Notes under the pieces: generated by a model
Seen by the model: the letters and a program-made list of their open reading frames with translations, nothing else
Database searches by the model: none
What the model was told of the DNA's origin: nothing
Shown: in pieces, positions 11,478 through 22,668 of the stretch
How the letters are laid out: each line of letters begins with the position of its first letter
Position numbering within the stretch: the stretch's first letter is position 1
Source: Begonia masoniana
Lineage: Eukaryota > Streptophyta > Magnoliopsida > Cucurbitales > Begoniaceae
Assembly (NCBI GenBank): GCA_022432975.1
Contig: CM039503.1
Coordinates: forward strand, 47,161,259 to 47,225,258
DNA: 64,000 bases
Direction of reading: 5' to 3'
Made by a program: the position numbers and the translations under genes

Positions 11478-13075
11478 ATATAGGCCAACAACTAAAAGAC
11501 TTAACCCTTGGCATGAAACACATAATGGAAGTCCTTAATAATAGAAGTCCAAATGAAACTTCCCGAGAACCTCCACCTAGATTTAGATCTGGAAACCTTA
11601 GGAGAAGGTTTCAAGAACCTGAGCCCATCTCGGACGAAGAAATACCTGAGTATCCTAGGAGAAGAAACCCGCTTTATGAGGAGGAGGAAGAATGGACCTA
11701 AGATGACGAAGAGACTTTTCACCCAAGTAGACGACAGGACTAGACAAGACTACGAGGACCTTAGAAATGTCAAGCTACATATACCACTATTTGATGGAAC
11801 ATGCGATGGAGATACCTTTCTAGAATGGATTGATAAAGTAGAAAAGGTCTTCGATTATTATGAATACTCTGATAAAGTAAAGATCCAGTTAGTATCCGTA
11901 GAGCTGTCGGGATATGCGGCCCTTTGGTGGTCCAATATTAAGCTCCAAAGATGACAGATAGGAGATACCTCCATTACTACGTGGCGAGCAATGAAGTCAC
12001 TCATGACTAAGAGGTTCATACCCAGCCATTCTCGTCAAGATCTATTCATTCAAATTCAAAACCTACAACAACGAACTCGATCCGTTAAGGCTTACCTTGC
12101 CGAGTTTGAAACTCCAAGGATACGAGTAGATATGGAAGAACCTGAGGAGCAGGTTATTGCTAGATTCATTCAAGGATTGAATAGAGACATAGGAAATCTA
12201 GTTGAAATACACCCAGCAGAGTTCCTTAGATGCAATAGTTCATATGGCCATGACGATTGAGCGACAGCTCAGTAGAAAGAGAAAATCCACCTACACTCCT
12301 AAGTTTACCCCCAATATTCCTCCCAAAGTCACCCCTAAGCCAACCGAGCCTATCAAGCCCTTCAACAAGACTGAAGGAAAGAAGCCTTTTAACCATAGTT
12401 GGCCATTTAAGGAATCGAGTAGCAAAACCTTAGTCGATAAAGCCAATCCACCTAGAGCAAGAGAAATCAAGTGCAATAAATGTCACGGTCTGGGTCATTA
12501 CATGGCTCAATGTCTAAATCGACGAGTGATGATTATCAAGGAAGATACGGGAGAAGTTGAGAGTGAGGATGACCACGAGGTAGGAGTAGATAACGAGAAT
12601 GTCGAGGAGAGTGACACTGAGGAAGAAGTCATACGCCCTCCCGAGGGACCATTGCTGATGGTTAGGAGACAAGTCCTCGTGACTAAGAGCTCAGGAGAGG
12701 ATTGCCAACGTGAGAATATCTTCCATAGTAGGTGTCTTATCAAGGATAAGTTATGCTCTTTAATTATAGACGGAGGAAGTTGTGACAACGTGGCATCCGG
12801 CGAGTTAGTCCAGAAGTTAGGATTAGAGACGACTACACATCCCCACCCTTATAAGTTACGATGGTTAGATGATAGGGATGATGTCAAGGTCTCTCGATAA
12901 GTAAGAGTAGATTTTGCTATGGGAAAATATCAAGATTTTGTTTTATGCGATGTCGTGCACATGAGTGCCAGCCACTTGCTTCTTGGATGACCCTGGCAAT
13001 TTGATCGTAGAGTGAACCACGATGGATATTCCAACTACTATTTTCTTAAGTTTGGTGGTAAAACAATTAAGTTAG
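11478..13075 (+). pseudogene. gag: Element B gag C-terminal part, nucleocapsid and start of protease
   Basis: It begins in mid-gag at the A insertion point and is homologous to G from about residue 51 of the G gag. Capsid words such as GTCDGDTFLEW and YAALWWSNIK are readable. A CCHC knuckle, CNKCHGLGHYMAQC, lies near 12472-12515. It is followed by an acidic Glu/Asp-rich linker and the protease motif LIIDGGSC near 12760. Damage includes TAA 11699, a frameshift near 11740, TGA 11952, a one-base insertion near 12225, TAA 12898 and TGA 12988. It stops at the C insertion; the last five bases GTTAG are repeated at 31936. Confidence 0.85.
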
Positions 13076-13237
13076 TGTAACACCCGACAACTTCGGTCAG
13101 GTGATTTTCTCAATAGAATTAACTGTCACCTGTTTATTTTTTTTAACCTTTTGATTTAATGTCTTAATGCCAAGTTTTTATGTATTTTGTCTTAAACTTG
13201 TGCGGTGGCAGATTGGTAATAAAGTGGGATTTTGGCT

Positions 13238-13247
13238 TATATAAATA
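13238..13247 (+). promoter_or_regulatory. TATA box of element C LTR
   Basis: TATATAAATA lies 163 bases into the LTR; the same box in the 3' LTR is at 20803-20812. Position and wording fit a U3 core promoter. Confidence 0.65.
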
Positions 13248-14076
13248 GAATAAGGAAATCCTTAAACCTCTCAAAAACCTCACTGTAGCCGTCACACTTT
13301 CCTCTTCGATTTCTCCACTCTCCAGAGCTCTCTCTCAGCCGGCGACTTCTCCACCAGCGAGCGATTTCTCCTGTATCCACTCCGATAACCCACATTCGAG
13401 GTAAGGTTCTGACAATGTAGTTGTTGGAAAAGTTATTTAGAGCTCTGCTTTTAGCTAGAAACCCGCAGTCCGGATTTTGTTATGACAGAGTAAAATAGGA
13501 ACATTGTTAAGCTGAGTTTGGTAATAGCATTGCCGATTTGAATCTGAACTTTTGACAACCGACTGTAAATAACTGCTAGGTTGAATCTGAATGTCTGGAA
13601 TCTTGGAGCTTAACCCACGCACCCAAGGTGCTTGACGGAAAAGACTAAGAAATACAGAGTTTAGGATGACATTTAGTTAGGACCTTATTAGTTTTGAGTT
13701 TAAGTTATTTAACTACGAATATGAAATGTCATAGGCAAGGAAAGCTCAAGTGAAGGTGCTGCTCAGCTAAGGAATCCAGGTAAGTGAATGTATTAAGATT
13801 TCCGGCCACTAGGGCCCTACACCGCAAGGGTATTAGGAAATCATTGAGATGTCTGTCTGTTGACTATGACTAGTTATTGCCATGATATGAAGAATTTGTG
13901 TAAGAAGATGTTAAGTTACAGGATGTTTTGCTTGTCCTTATGGTATGACTTCTCTCTGTGAACTTCATGTTTATGCATTGAGTCCACTTTATGACTGAGT
14001 TAAGAAAGAACATGAAAAGTAAATGTAATCATGATTAAGTGCAGGACGGGGAAAAGAGACTATGACAAGTATACCT

Positions 14077-14700
14077 CGCGGATTCTCCCCCTGTGGAGGC
14101 CGAGTTTGGAGGCCGAGTTGATGATATGTATGGCTCGCGAATTCTCCCACTGGTGGAGGCCGAGTTGATGATATGTATGGCTCGCGAATTCTCCCACTGG
14201 TGGAGGCCGAGTTGATGATATGTATGGCTCGCGAATTCTCCCACTGGTGGAGGCCGAGTTGATGATATGTATGGCTCGCGAATTCTCCCACTGGTGGAGG
14301 CCGAGTTGATGATATGTATGGCTCGCGAATTCTCCCACTGGTGGAGGCCGAGTTGATGATATGTATGGCTCGCGAATTCTCCCACTGGTGGAGGCCGAGT
14401 TGATGATATGTATGGCTCGCGAATTCTCCCACTGGTGGAGGCCGAGTTGATGATATGTATGGCTCGCGAATTCTCCCACTGGTGGAGGCCGAGTTGATGA
14501 TATGTATGGCTCGCGAATTCTCCCACTGGTGGAGGCCGAGTTGATGATGTGTATGGCTCGCGAATTCTCCCACTGGTGGAGGCCGAGTTGATGATATGTA
14601 TGGCTCAGATGATATGTTGCTCGCGAATTCTCCCACTGGTGGATGGCCGAGTTGATGATGTGTATGGCTCGCGAATTCTCCCACTGGTGGAGGCCGAGTT
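14077..14700 (+). repeat. 47-bp tandem array in element C 5' LTR (13 copies)
   Basis: The word CTCGCGAATTCTCCCACTGG starts at 14134 and recurs every 47 bases to 14557, then at 14620 and 14668 with small length changes. A degenerate first unit lies at 14077. The 3' LTR has only three units (30490, 30537, 30584). On the minus strand the unit has no stop in any frame, which creates long false ORFs. Confidence 0.95.
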
Positions 14701-15279
14701 AGTCGTTACTATGATTGCCGCGATAGGCAAATGACTATGTACCCCTGTCTTTCTCCTTCGTCTCCTGCCTTAATACATGCTATGTAAATAATGAAAATGA
14801 GCATGAATGAAGAAAGATTTACGGACTTATGTTTATTAATTTGTACACTCATGTATGTCTGCCAGCATGCATTCCTTACTAAGCATTAGGCTTATAGTTA
14901 AACCTTATAGTGTAGGTGAAGAAGGTTCAGGTGAGGATGCTATGTTCAAAGAGAATGTTTAAAGCTGGTTGCTGGAGGATGCTCAGAATGACAGTGCAGG
15001 ACTGGAGAGGCGATTTATGACCCTTGGTTATGCTCATAGTATGTCGGTGGTTTATATGATAAAGAAGGTCTAAGTGGATTAAGATTTCTTATAACAATGG
15101 AGTCTGAATTAGCTGATTTAAAATTCGGAATCTGTTAGGGATTTTAAGGACTAATGAATGGTCTGCTTTACTTAAGTCTTCCGTTATCTATACTCTGAAT
15201 GAATTGTAGTTTATCAGTAAGGTTTATGGTCAAGTTGAGCTATATAAATGTTGGAATGAGTTCTGTCGTAGAAGTTTCT

Positions 15280-15890
15280 ATCGATGGAAACTAAGTTAGC
15301 GTTTTCTACCGGTAGATGTGGTTTAGCTATCGGTAGAAGTCGAGATAAATTTTCCCTTTCGGAAGATGAAATCTGTGGTGTTAATGAGGCACGTGAGAGG
15401 CTCGTGTCGAGCGGGCAGAAATAAAGTGTCATATCATCGGCAGAAGTAGAGTATTTTGTCATCGGCAGTTGTAGGTATTTATGTCATCGGCAGATGTAGA
15501 GTATTACGTCATCGGCAGAAGTAGAGTGTTATGTCATCGGCAGAAGTAGAGTATTACGTCATCGGCAGATGTAGTGCATTTTTCCACCGGAAGATGTAAG
15601 AGATATTTTGTCGTTAAAGCTACCGGAAGATGTCTTCTTGATCGTTGTTCATTAATGGACACGTGATCTGCACATGTTCACCGGTAGATGTATTAGGAAG
15701 TTTGTCGTTAGTGCCCGGATGGGGTGTTTTCTATCGGTAGATGAAGCCTGTTTTTCATCGGCAGATGTTGTGTCTTTGACTATCGGCAGATGCCGCTTAA
15801 AAGAGGTGTAGAAAAGATGTGTTGCGTGGCTGGCACGTAACCATCGGTCGATGTGAGCCTAGGACTCCATCGGCAGATGCATTAAGATGT
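15280..15890 (+). repeat. Degenerate array of ATCGG-N-AGATG words in element C 5' LTR
   Basis: About 17 instances of a word near CATCGGCAGATGTAG or CTACCGGTAGATG occur at irregular spacing of 20-60 bases. The central copies (about 15430-15570) are almost regular at 25-30 bases. The 3' LTR repeats them at about 31195-31800. Related words occur in the LTRs of D and E. Confidence 0.8.
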
Positions 15891-16023
15891 GTTTCCAAAT
15901 AAAAATAATAATATAAAAGTAAACGCACCGTTAATGAATAAGATGCATGAAGCATGAACCGAATGATTAGGAGATTAAGAATGGTGATCGCGTGACGGCT
16001 CCTGGCCGGGGTCGTTACAATTA

Positions 16024-16036
16024 TGGTATCAGAGCC
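16024..16036 (+). other. Primer binding site of element C
   Basis: TGGTATCAGAGCC is a perfect 13-base complement of the plant initiator Met-tRNA 3' end. Confidence 0.92.
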
Positions 16037-16180
16037 AAACCAGGTTCTAAAATCGATTCTGTAGACTGCCTCCCAAGACTGACTGTCACATGAGCACACC
16101 TCAGCAACTGTAAGTATTTATGAATTCATATATGTCATTAAGTTAAGATATACCTGTAACGATTTGTCAGGAATCCCAAA

Positions 16181-19100
16181 ATGGTTAGAGGTCAGCAGAG
16201 AGAGACCAATGAGGATAGCAATGCTATTGCTCAATTGACTGAGTTAGTCATGCGCCAGTCTCACCAGATAGAACGACTGATGACAGCTAGAGAAGAACAA
16301 GGCAACTCCAGTACTAACGCAACTCATGATCATGGGGGTGAGCGTTTCCATCGGCTTCGACCCCCGGTGTTTAATGGGTATGTTTCGGATCCTATTCATG
16401 CTGAGGAATGGATTCGAAAGATTGAAGACATGTTTAAGTATGCAAAGGTTGATGAAGGGGATAAGGTCACCTATGCTGTCTTTCACTTGGAGTTAAGTGC
16501 AAGGCATTGGTGGGACTCGATCCAGAACACCGCTAATGCCGAAGCTATGACCTGGGAGATGTTCAAGACTGCCTTCTTTGACAAGTACTTCAATCGGACT
16601 GTGCGGGCCAATAAGAAGAGGGAGTTTATGAACCTAAAGCAGACGGGCTCCGTGACAGATTACATCTGCAGATTTGAGACCTTGTCTCGATTTGCATCCC
16701 GGTTGGTGGATGACGAGGAGAATAAAATTTACCAGTTTGTTCAAGGACTGAAGCCGAGTCTGTACATGAAAGTGAAAACCGCTGGTATCCACAACGTGCC
16801 ATTTACTGAGGTCACGGCTAAAGCCTTGGAGATGGAAGAGGCTGAAATGACAGTTTATGAACAGCGAGACCAGTCAAAGAAGCCTATCAAGGATGTTCAA
16901 CAGCCACCACGTCAAAACAAGGGCTGGCCGCCACAGCAGAATAGGGGACCATAGCAGCAGAGGGGTGTGAAGAGGCCTTACAACCAAAATGATGACCAAG
17001 GAAAAGGAAAGAGACCTCTGGCACCTCTATGCCCTACATGTCAGAAGAACCACCCTGGTGAGTGCAGGTTGTTGTCGGGCCGCTGTTTCAGTTGTGATAA
17101 GACCGGACACATGGTCAAAGATTGTCCCATGCCGCCAGACCCGAACCGTGCAAGGGTTGCACCTAGAGTGTACGTGTTGATGGAAGATGAGGAAGATGTT
17201 CATCATACAGTCATATCAGGTACCATCATGATCTGTGGTTTTGCTGCTTATACACTTATAGATACAGGGGCCACACACTCGTTTATATCAACCTTGTTTG
17301 TATACAATCATAACATAAGATCTTTACCAGCTGAAAGGTCATATAGTGTTATGTTACCATCAGGGAAGTCCCTACATTCAGAACAGATTGTTAAGGGTGA
17401 CGTTGTGTCTCTAGGGGATAGGAATCTCTATGCGGAACTAATTGTTATTGACATAAAAGGGTATGAAGTGATATTAGGGATGAATTGGTTATTTAGGCAT
17501 CATGCCACAATAAGTTGTAGATCTGGAATAGTTGATTTTAGACCCTCAAATGGTAATTATTATTCCTTCCAAGCTATTCCTAAAATAAGTAAGATACCAA
17601 TTATATCCTCACTAGAAATTTACCGAATGCTGAGAAGTGGTTGTGAGAGCTACCTGGCTAGTGTAATAGATGATCGGGTGAAGAATAAAATTGAGCTACA
17701 AGATATTCCTATAGTCTGAGAGTTTCCCGAGGCATTCTTAGATGATTTACCGGGTATACCACCTGATAGAGAAATAGAATTTGTAATTGATACATACCCT
17801 GAGGCATCACCTGTATCTAAGAATCCTTACCGTATGGCACCTGTTGAGTTGAAAGAATTGAAGGTCCAACTGCAGGAATTGGTTGACAAGGGATTCATAC
17901 GCCCCAACAGTTCTCCTTGGGGTGCACCAGTTTTATTTGTAAGGAAGAAGGATTGTTCTCTTAGGATGTGCATAGACTACAGGGAACTAAATAAGTTGAC
18001 AATCAAGAACAGGTACCCCTTACCTAGAATTGATGATTTGTTTGACCAATTGCAAGGAGCTAAGGTATTTTCAAAGATAGATTTACGTGCGGGCTATTAC
18101 CAACTGAAGGTTAAAGAAGAAGATGTACCAAAGACAGCCTTCAGAACCCGCTATGGACATTATGAATTCTTGGTCATGTCGTTTGGATTGACAAATGCCC
18201 CCGCAGCCTTCATGGACTTAATGAACCGTGTGTTTCGTGAGTATTTGGATAAGTTTGTAATTGTATTCATAGATGATATCTTGATATACTCCCGAACTGT
18301 GGCTGACCACGAAGAACATTTGAAAGTAGTTTTGACAACATTGAAGGAGCATCAACTTTATGCCAAGCTGTCTAAGTGTGAGTTTTGGTTGGATAAAGTT
18401 AATTTCCTTGGCCATGTAGTTTCTGCTAATGGCATATCCGTAGACCCGACCAAGATCCAGGCAGTAAAGGATTAGCCTCAACCTAAGAATGCCAGCGAAG
18501 TCCGCAGCTTCCTTGGATTGGCAGGCTATTACAGAAAGTTCATCAAGGGATTTTCTATGATAGCTAAACCCCTGACGAGTTTGACAAAGAAGGACATTAA
18601 GTATTCTTGGACTGAAGCCTGTGAAGATAGCTTTCGGACGTTGAAACTGAAGTTAACAACAGCCCATGTATTGACCCTCCCAACCGAAGAAGGAAAATTT
18701 AGTGTTTACTGTGATGCGTCTAAAGTTGGTTTAGGTTGTGTCCTGATGCAAGAGGGTAAAGTTATAGCGTATGCTTCTAGGCAGCTAAAGAATCACGAGC
18801 AGAATTACCCCACCCATGATCTAGAACTAGCTGCTGTTGTTTTTGCCCTGAAGATTTGGAGACACTATTTATATGGACAGCAGTGTGAGGTGTTTTCTGA
18901 CCATAAAAGTCTAAAGTACCTCTTCACACAGAAGGAGTTGAACATGAGACAGAGACGTTGGTTGGAATTTGTCAAGGACTACGATTTTGAGATCAAGTAT
19001 CACCCGGGGAAGGCTAACTCTGTAGCTGATGCATTGAGTAGGATGTCAACAACAATGCAGCCCGCGGTTTCAACCATGTCTATACCTTTGAGAACAGAAG

Positions 19101-20599
19101 TTCAGAAGTTTGGCTTGGAGATAGTTCCAGAGTTATCAATCTTGCTCGCTGAGTTAACTATTCAACCAATAATTTTGGAAAAGATCAAGGATGCACAACA
19201 GAGGGATTCAGTGGAAAATATCAGCATGATGGATAAGTTGAAAGACACCACCTCCGAGTTCAGTCTCTCCAAGAATGGAATCCTGAGGTTTAGAAATCGG
19301 TGGTGCATTTCTAATGATGTGGAATTGCGCAAGTTGATCTTAGCTGAGGCGCACTCCTCTTCTTTTTCTGTACATCCTGGCTGCACCAAGATGTACCGAG
19401 ACCTGAAGTTACAATACTGGTGGCCTAACCTAAAAAGGGATGTTGCTAAGTATGTAGAGTCCTGTTTAGTATGTCAACAAGTCAAAGCCGAGCACCAACG
19501 TCCAGGAGGTACTCTTCAGCCTTTGCCTATCCCCGAATGGAAGTGGGAACACATAGCTATGGATTTCGTAGTAGGACTACCTAAGACGACAAAAGGACAT
19601 GATTGTATTTGGGTTGTGGTGGATAGGATGACAAAATCAGCCCATTTCTTACCTGTAAGGACCACCTATACGATGGACCAATTTGCTGATCTCTATGTTC
19701 AGGAAATTATTAGGTTGCATGGAATCCTGGTATCCATTGTTTCTGACCGTGACCCCAGGTTTACCTCTCGATTCTGGAAAAGTTTGCAAGGTACATTAGG
19801 TACAAAGTTATCTTTCTGCACGGCTTTTCACCCACAGACCGATGGCCAATCAGAAAGGACTATTCAAATACTCGAAGATATGTTGAGAGCATGTGTACTT
19901 GACTTTCAGACGACTTGGAGCAGACATTTACCTCTGGTTGAGTTCTCCTACAATAACAGTTATCAGTCCACCATTGGTATGGCACCATATGAAGCACTGT
20001 ACGGTAGGAAATGTAGGTCACCTCTTTATTGGGATGAGATTGGTGAAGCAAAACTTCTTGGACCCGATATTCTGCAGCAAATGTCAGAGAAGATTGCCAT
20101 TATTCAAAAAAGAATGATGACTGCACAAAGCCGGCAGAAGTGTTACGCAGATCAAAGGAGAAGGGAACTCGAGTTTGCAGTAGGAGATGAGGTATTCTTA
20201 AAGGTGTCACCATTTAAAGGAGTCTTAAGATTTGGTAAGAAAGGAAAACTTAATCCGAGATTTATTGGACCCTTCCCTGCCTTGGCAAAAGTCGGGAGTA
20301 CAGCTTACAGACTGCAACTGCCTCCATCATTGAATAAAGTTCATAATGTCTTCCATGTGTCAATGTTAAGGAAGTGCATACGTGACCCGATGCAGGTCAT
20401 CCAGCCATCAGATATTGGTTTAGAGCCGACACTGGAGTATGAGAAGAAACCAATACAGATATTGGAATATGCAGTCAAGACTCTGAGAAACAAAGAGATT
20501 CCATTAGTGAAAGTTTTATGGACGAATCACGGCATTGAAGAAGCCACATGGGAAAGACGGCAGGAGATGTTGGACAAATATCCAGAGTTATTTGCTTGA
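16181..20599 (+). pseudogene. gag-pol: Element C gag-pol polyprotein with three nonsense codons
   Basis: One frame runs from ATG 16181 to TGA 20597 (1472 residues if the stops are ignored) with no frameshift. Gag carries PPVFNGYVSD and HWWDSI, then CPTCQKNHPGEC and the knuckle CFSCDKTGHMVKDC (17084-17125). Protease has LIDTGATHSF near 17255. RT has FIDDILIYS near 18265. RNase H has [10 protein letters not shown] near 18710. Integrase has an HHCC finger (about 19350-19490), MDF at 19559, SDRDPRF near 19742 and HPQTDGQSE near 19830. A chromodomain ends the protein (about 20430-20590). Stops at 16952 (TAG), 17717 (TGA) and 18473 (TAG) fit single C-to-T or G-to-A changes of Gln, Arg and Trp codons. 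All catalytic motifs look intact otherwise. Confidence 0.92.
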
Positions 20600-20627
20600 C
20601 AAATTTTCGAGGACGAAAATTTTGTTT

Positions 20628-20640
20628 AAGGAGGGGTGGA
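20628..20640 (+). other. Polypurine tract of element C
   Basis: AAGGAGGGGTGGA directly precedes the 3' LTR start TGTAACACCC and would prime plus-strand DNA synthesis. A single T lies inside the tract. Confidence 0.85.
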
Positions 20641-21374
20641 TGTAACACCCGACAACTTCGGTCAGGTGATTTTCTCAATAGAATTAACTGTCACCTGTTT
20701 ATTTTTTTTAACCTTTTGATTTAATGTCTTAATGCCAAGTTTTTATGTATTTTGTCTTAAACTTGTGCGGTGGCAGATTGGTAATAAAGTGGGATTTTGG
20801 CTTATATAAATAGAATAAGGAAATCCTTAAACCTCTCAAAAACCTCACTGTAGCCGTCACACTTTCCTCTTCGATTTCTCCACTCTCCAGAGCTCTCTCT
20901 CAGCCGGCGACTTCTCCACCAGCGAGCGATTTCTCCTGTATCCACTCCGATAACCCACATTCGAGGTAAGGTTCTGACAATGTAGTTGTTGGAAAAGTTA
21001 TTTAGAGCTCTGCTTTTAGCTAGAAACCCGCAGTCCGGATTTTGTTATGACAGAGTAAAATAGGAACATTGTTAAGCTGAGTTTGGTAATAGCATTGCCG
21101 ATTTGAATCTGAACTTTTGACAACCGACTGTAAATAACTGCTAGGTTGAATCTGAATGTCTGGAATCTTGGAGCTTAACCCACGCACCCAAGGTGCTTGA
21201 CGGAAAAGACTAAGAAATACAGAGTTTAGGATGACATTTAGTTAGGACCTTATTAGTTTTTGAGTTTAAGTTATTTAACTACGAATAATGAAATGTCATA
21301 GGCAAGGAAAGCTCAAGTGAAGGTGCTGCTCAACTAAGGAATCCAGGTAAGTGAATGTATTAAGATTTCCGGCC
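20641..21374 (+). repeat. Element C 3' LTR, left part
   Basis: It is collinear with 13076-13806 of the 5' LTR with about three differences, including two single-base insertions. It is broken after TTTCCGGCC by element G; CGGCC (21370-21374) is the left target duplication. Confidence 0.93.
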
Positions 21375-22653
21375 TGTTGTGCCCCGTAGGCCCATCACAC
21401 GATCACAGGTACATTCGCATGCCTTATCTAATTTATGTACTTACACACTTTACTCTTTTGCAGGTGACATTTCTTACACCGACTTGGATGGCGTACTCAC
21501 CGATGTAAAGTGGGAGATGGAAGCTCAAGATCCGGAGCAACCGAAGCACGTCATTGCTTGGGAGACAAGGCTTGGAGAACCAGAAGCTCATACGGGAATT
21601 TGTCTTCCCGAGCATTGATTTTATGTATTTTTATTTTAAAACTTATTGGGCAAACATTGGCCTTTTTGTTAAGAATTTTATAAGCATGCATGTTAGGCAT
21701 TTAGGGCTAGATGTTTGGTAGGGTAGATGTGGCTTGGTTTGGTTTTAATTGGCTTGAGAAGCAAAGGAGTGGGTTAATGAAGAAAACCAGCTGCTGTGCA
21801 TTGAAGAGAACCGAACCACTTGCTACTTGAAGAACCGGGCCGCTGCTGTTTTTGAAGAGAACCGAGTGAAGCTTCATTTTGTGAACCAGAACTCAGCGAA
21901 GGGGACCAGAGAAGCCGCGGCGACTGCACTCGAAGATGGAGGGGACCACTTCCGTTTTTGGCCCAAATCGTCGTCGCCTTCGTGTCGGAGAAGTTGCCGT
22001 GCAAGGAAACCGGCGAGTTGACAGAAACAGGGCTACCCTCGAAGCCCTAGCGATAGAGGAATCTTGCCTGCTTCTTTTTCCCGCGCCTTCAACGGTTCTC
22101 GCCATTTTTCAAATGTTCTCCAGCCACTAGGATATAAATCATGGCAATTGGTGTCTGTAAATCTTGGTTCAGTTTATGAGAACAAGTAGACCGTTTCCCT
22201 AAGAGAGAAACCGAGAAGGAATTCGCCGACAGGTGAGCTTCGGCTTTGCCGAATAGGAGACAGCCTCCTAGTTCAACAACCCGAGGTTGTTGTTGAACTC
22301 TAGCACCACTCTCCTCTCCTCCCTATCGAGGACTGGAAACCAGAAGGAGGTGGACAGAACCGGTTCCTCAAGTCGACGCCTTCCTCTGGAAAAGCGTTCT
22401 GTCGGAGCTTAACATTAGTTAGCTGACCGACTTGAGGTTGTGTGACTCTCTGTTGAATTAACTGGACCACGCCATTCATCTTACACACACTTCACTCGCA
22501 CGACACTAATCTCACTAAAACTCTCTGATTCTTACCGTATTTTCGCACGTTTATTTTTCTGTTTTTGAGGTCACTCGGTTTGGCCGAGCACCGGAGTAGC
22601 TAACGATCTCTTTAAGCTGTTGCAGGAGCTTATTTATGGCTTGACTCACAACA
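21375..22653 (+). repeat. Element G 5' LTR (1279 bp)
   Basis: It begins TGTTGTGCCCCGTAGG and ends GACTCACAACA. Its first 240 bases are an orphan copy of the pol C-terminal tail (open to 21618). The promoter region holds TATAAAT at 22133-22139. A stem AACAACCCGAGGTTGTTGTT lies near 22275. Confidence 0.95.
22133..22139 (+). promoter_or_regulatory. TATA box of element G LTR
   Basis: TATAAAT lies downstream of a GC-richer U3. The corresponding box in the 3' LTR is near 29700. The LTR of B keeps TATATATT at 58993-59000 at the same place, which supports a promoter role. Confidence 0.65.
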
Positions 22654-22655
22654 TT

Positions 22656-22668
22656 TGGTATCAGAGCC
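22656..22668 (+). other. Primer binding site of element G
   Basis: TGGTATCAGAGCC, perfect for plant initiator Met-tRNA, begins two bases after the LTR end. Confidence 0.92.

Larger units (their letters stand above)
13076..16019 (+). repeat. Element C 5' LTR (2944 bp)
   Basis: A TATATAAATA box at 13238-13247 is followed by a GC-richer leader. A 47-bp tandem array lies at 14077-14700. An array of the short word ATCGG-N-AGATG occupies about 15280-15890. The LTR ends GTCGTTACA at 16019, and the primer binding site follows five bases later. It is longer than the 3' copy by about 500 bases because of extra 47-bp units. Confidence 0.93.

Noticed and set aside
13989..14684. Long minus-strand ORFs in three overlapping frames (up to 231 codons)
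   Set aside because: They come from a 47-bp repeat without stops in any minus-strand frame; the length is not a multiple of three, so all frames stay open. No protein family is recognised.
21827..22130. Small ORFs in the G LTR middle (also 29394-29697)
   Set aside because: They overlap in several frames on both strands within a GC-rich leader and do not continue into a gene; B does not conserve them.
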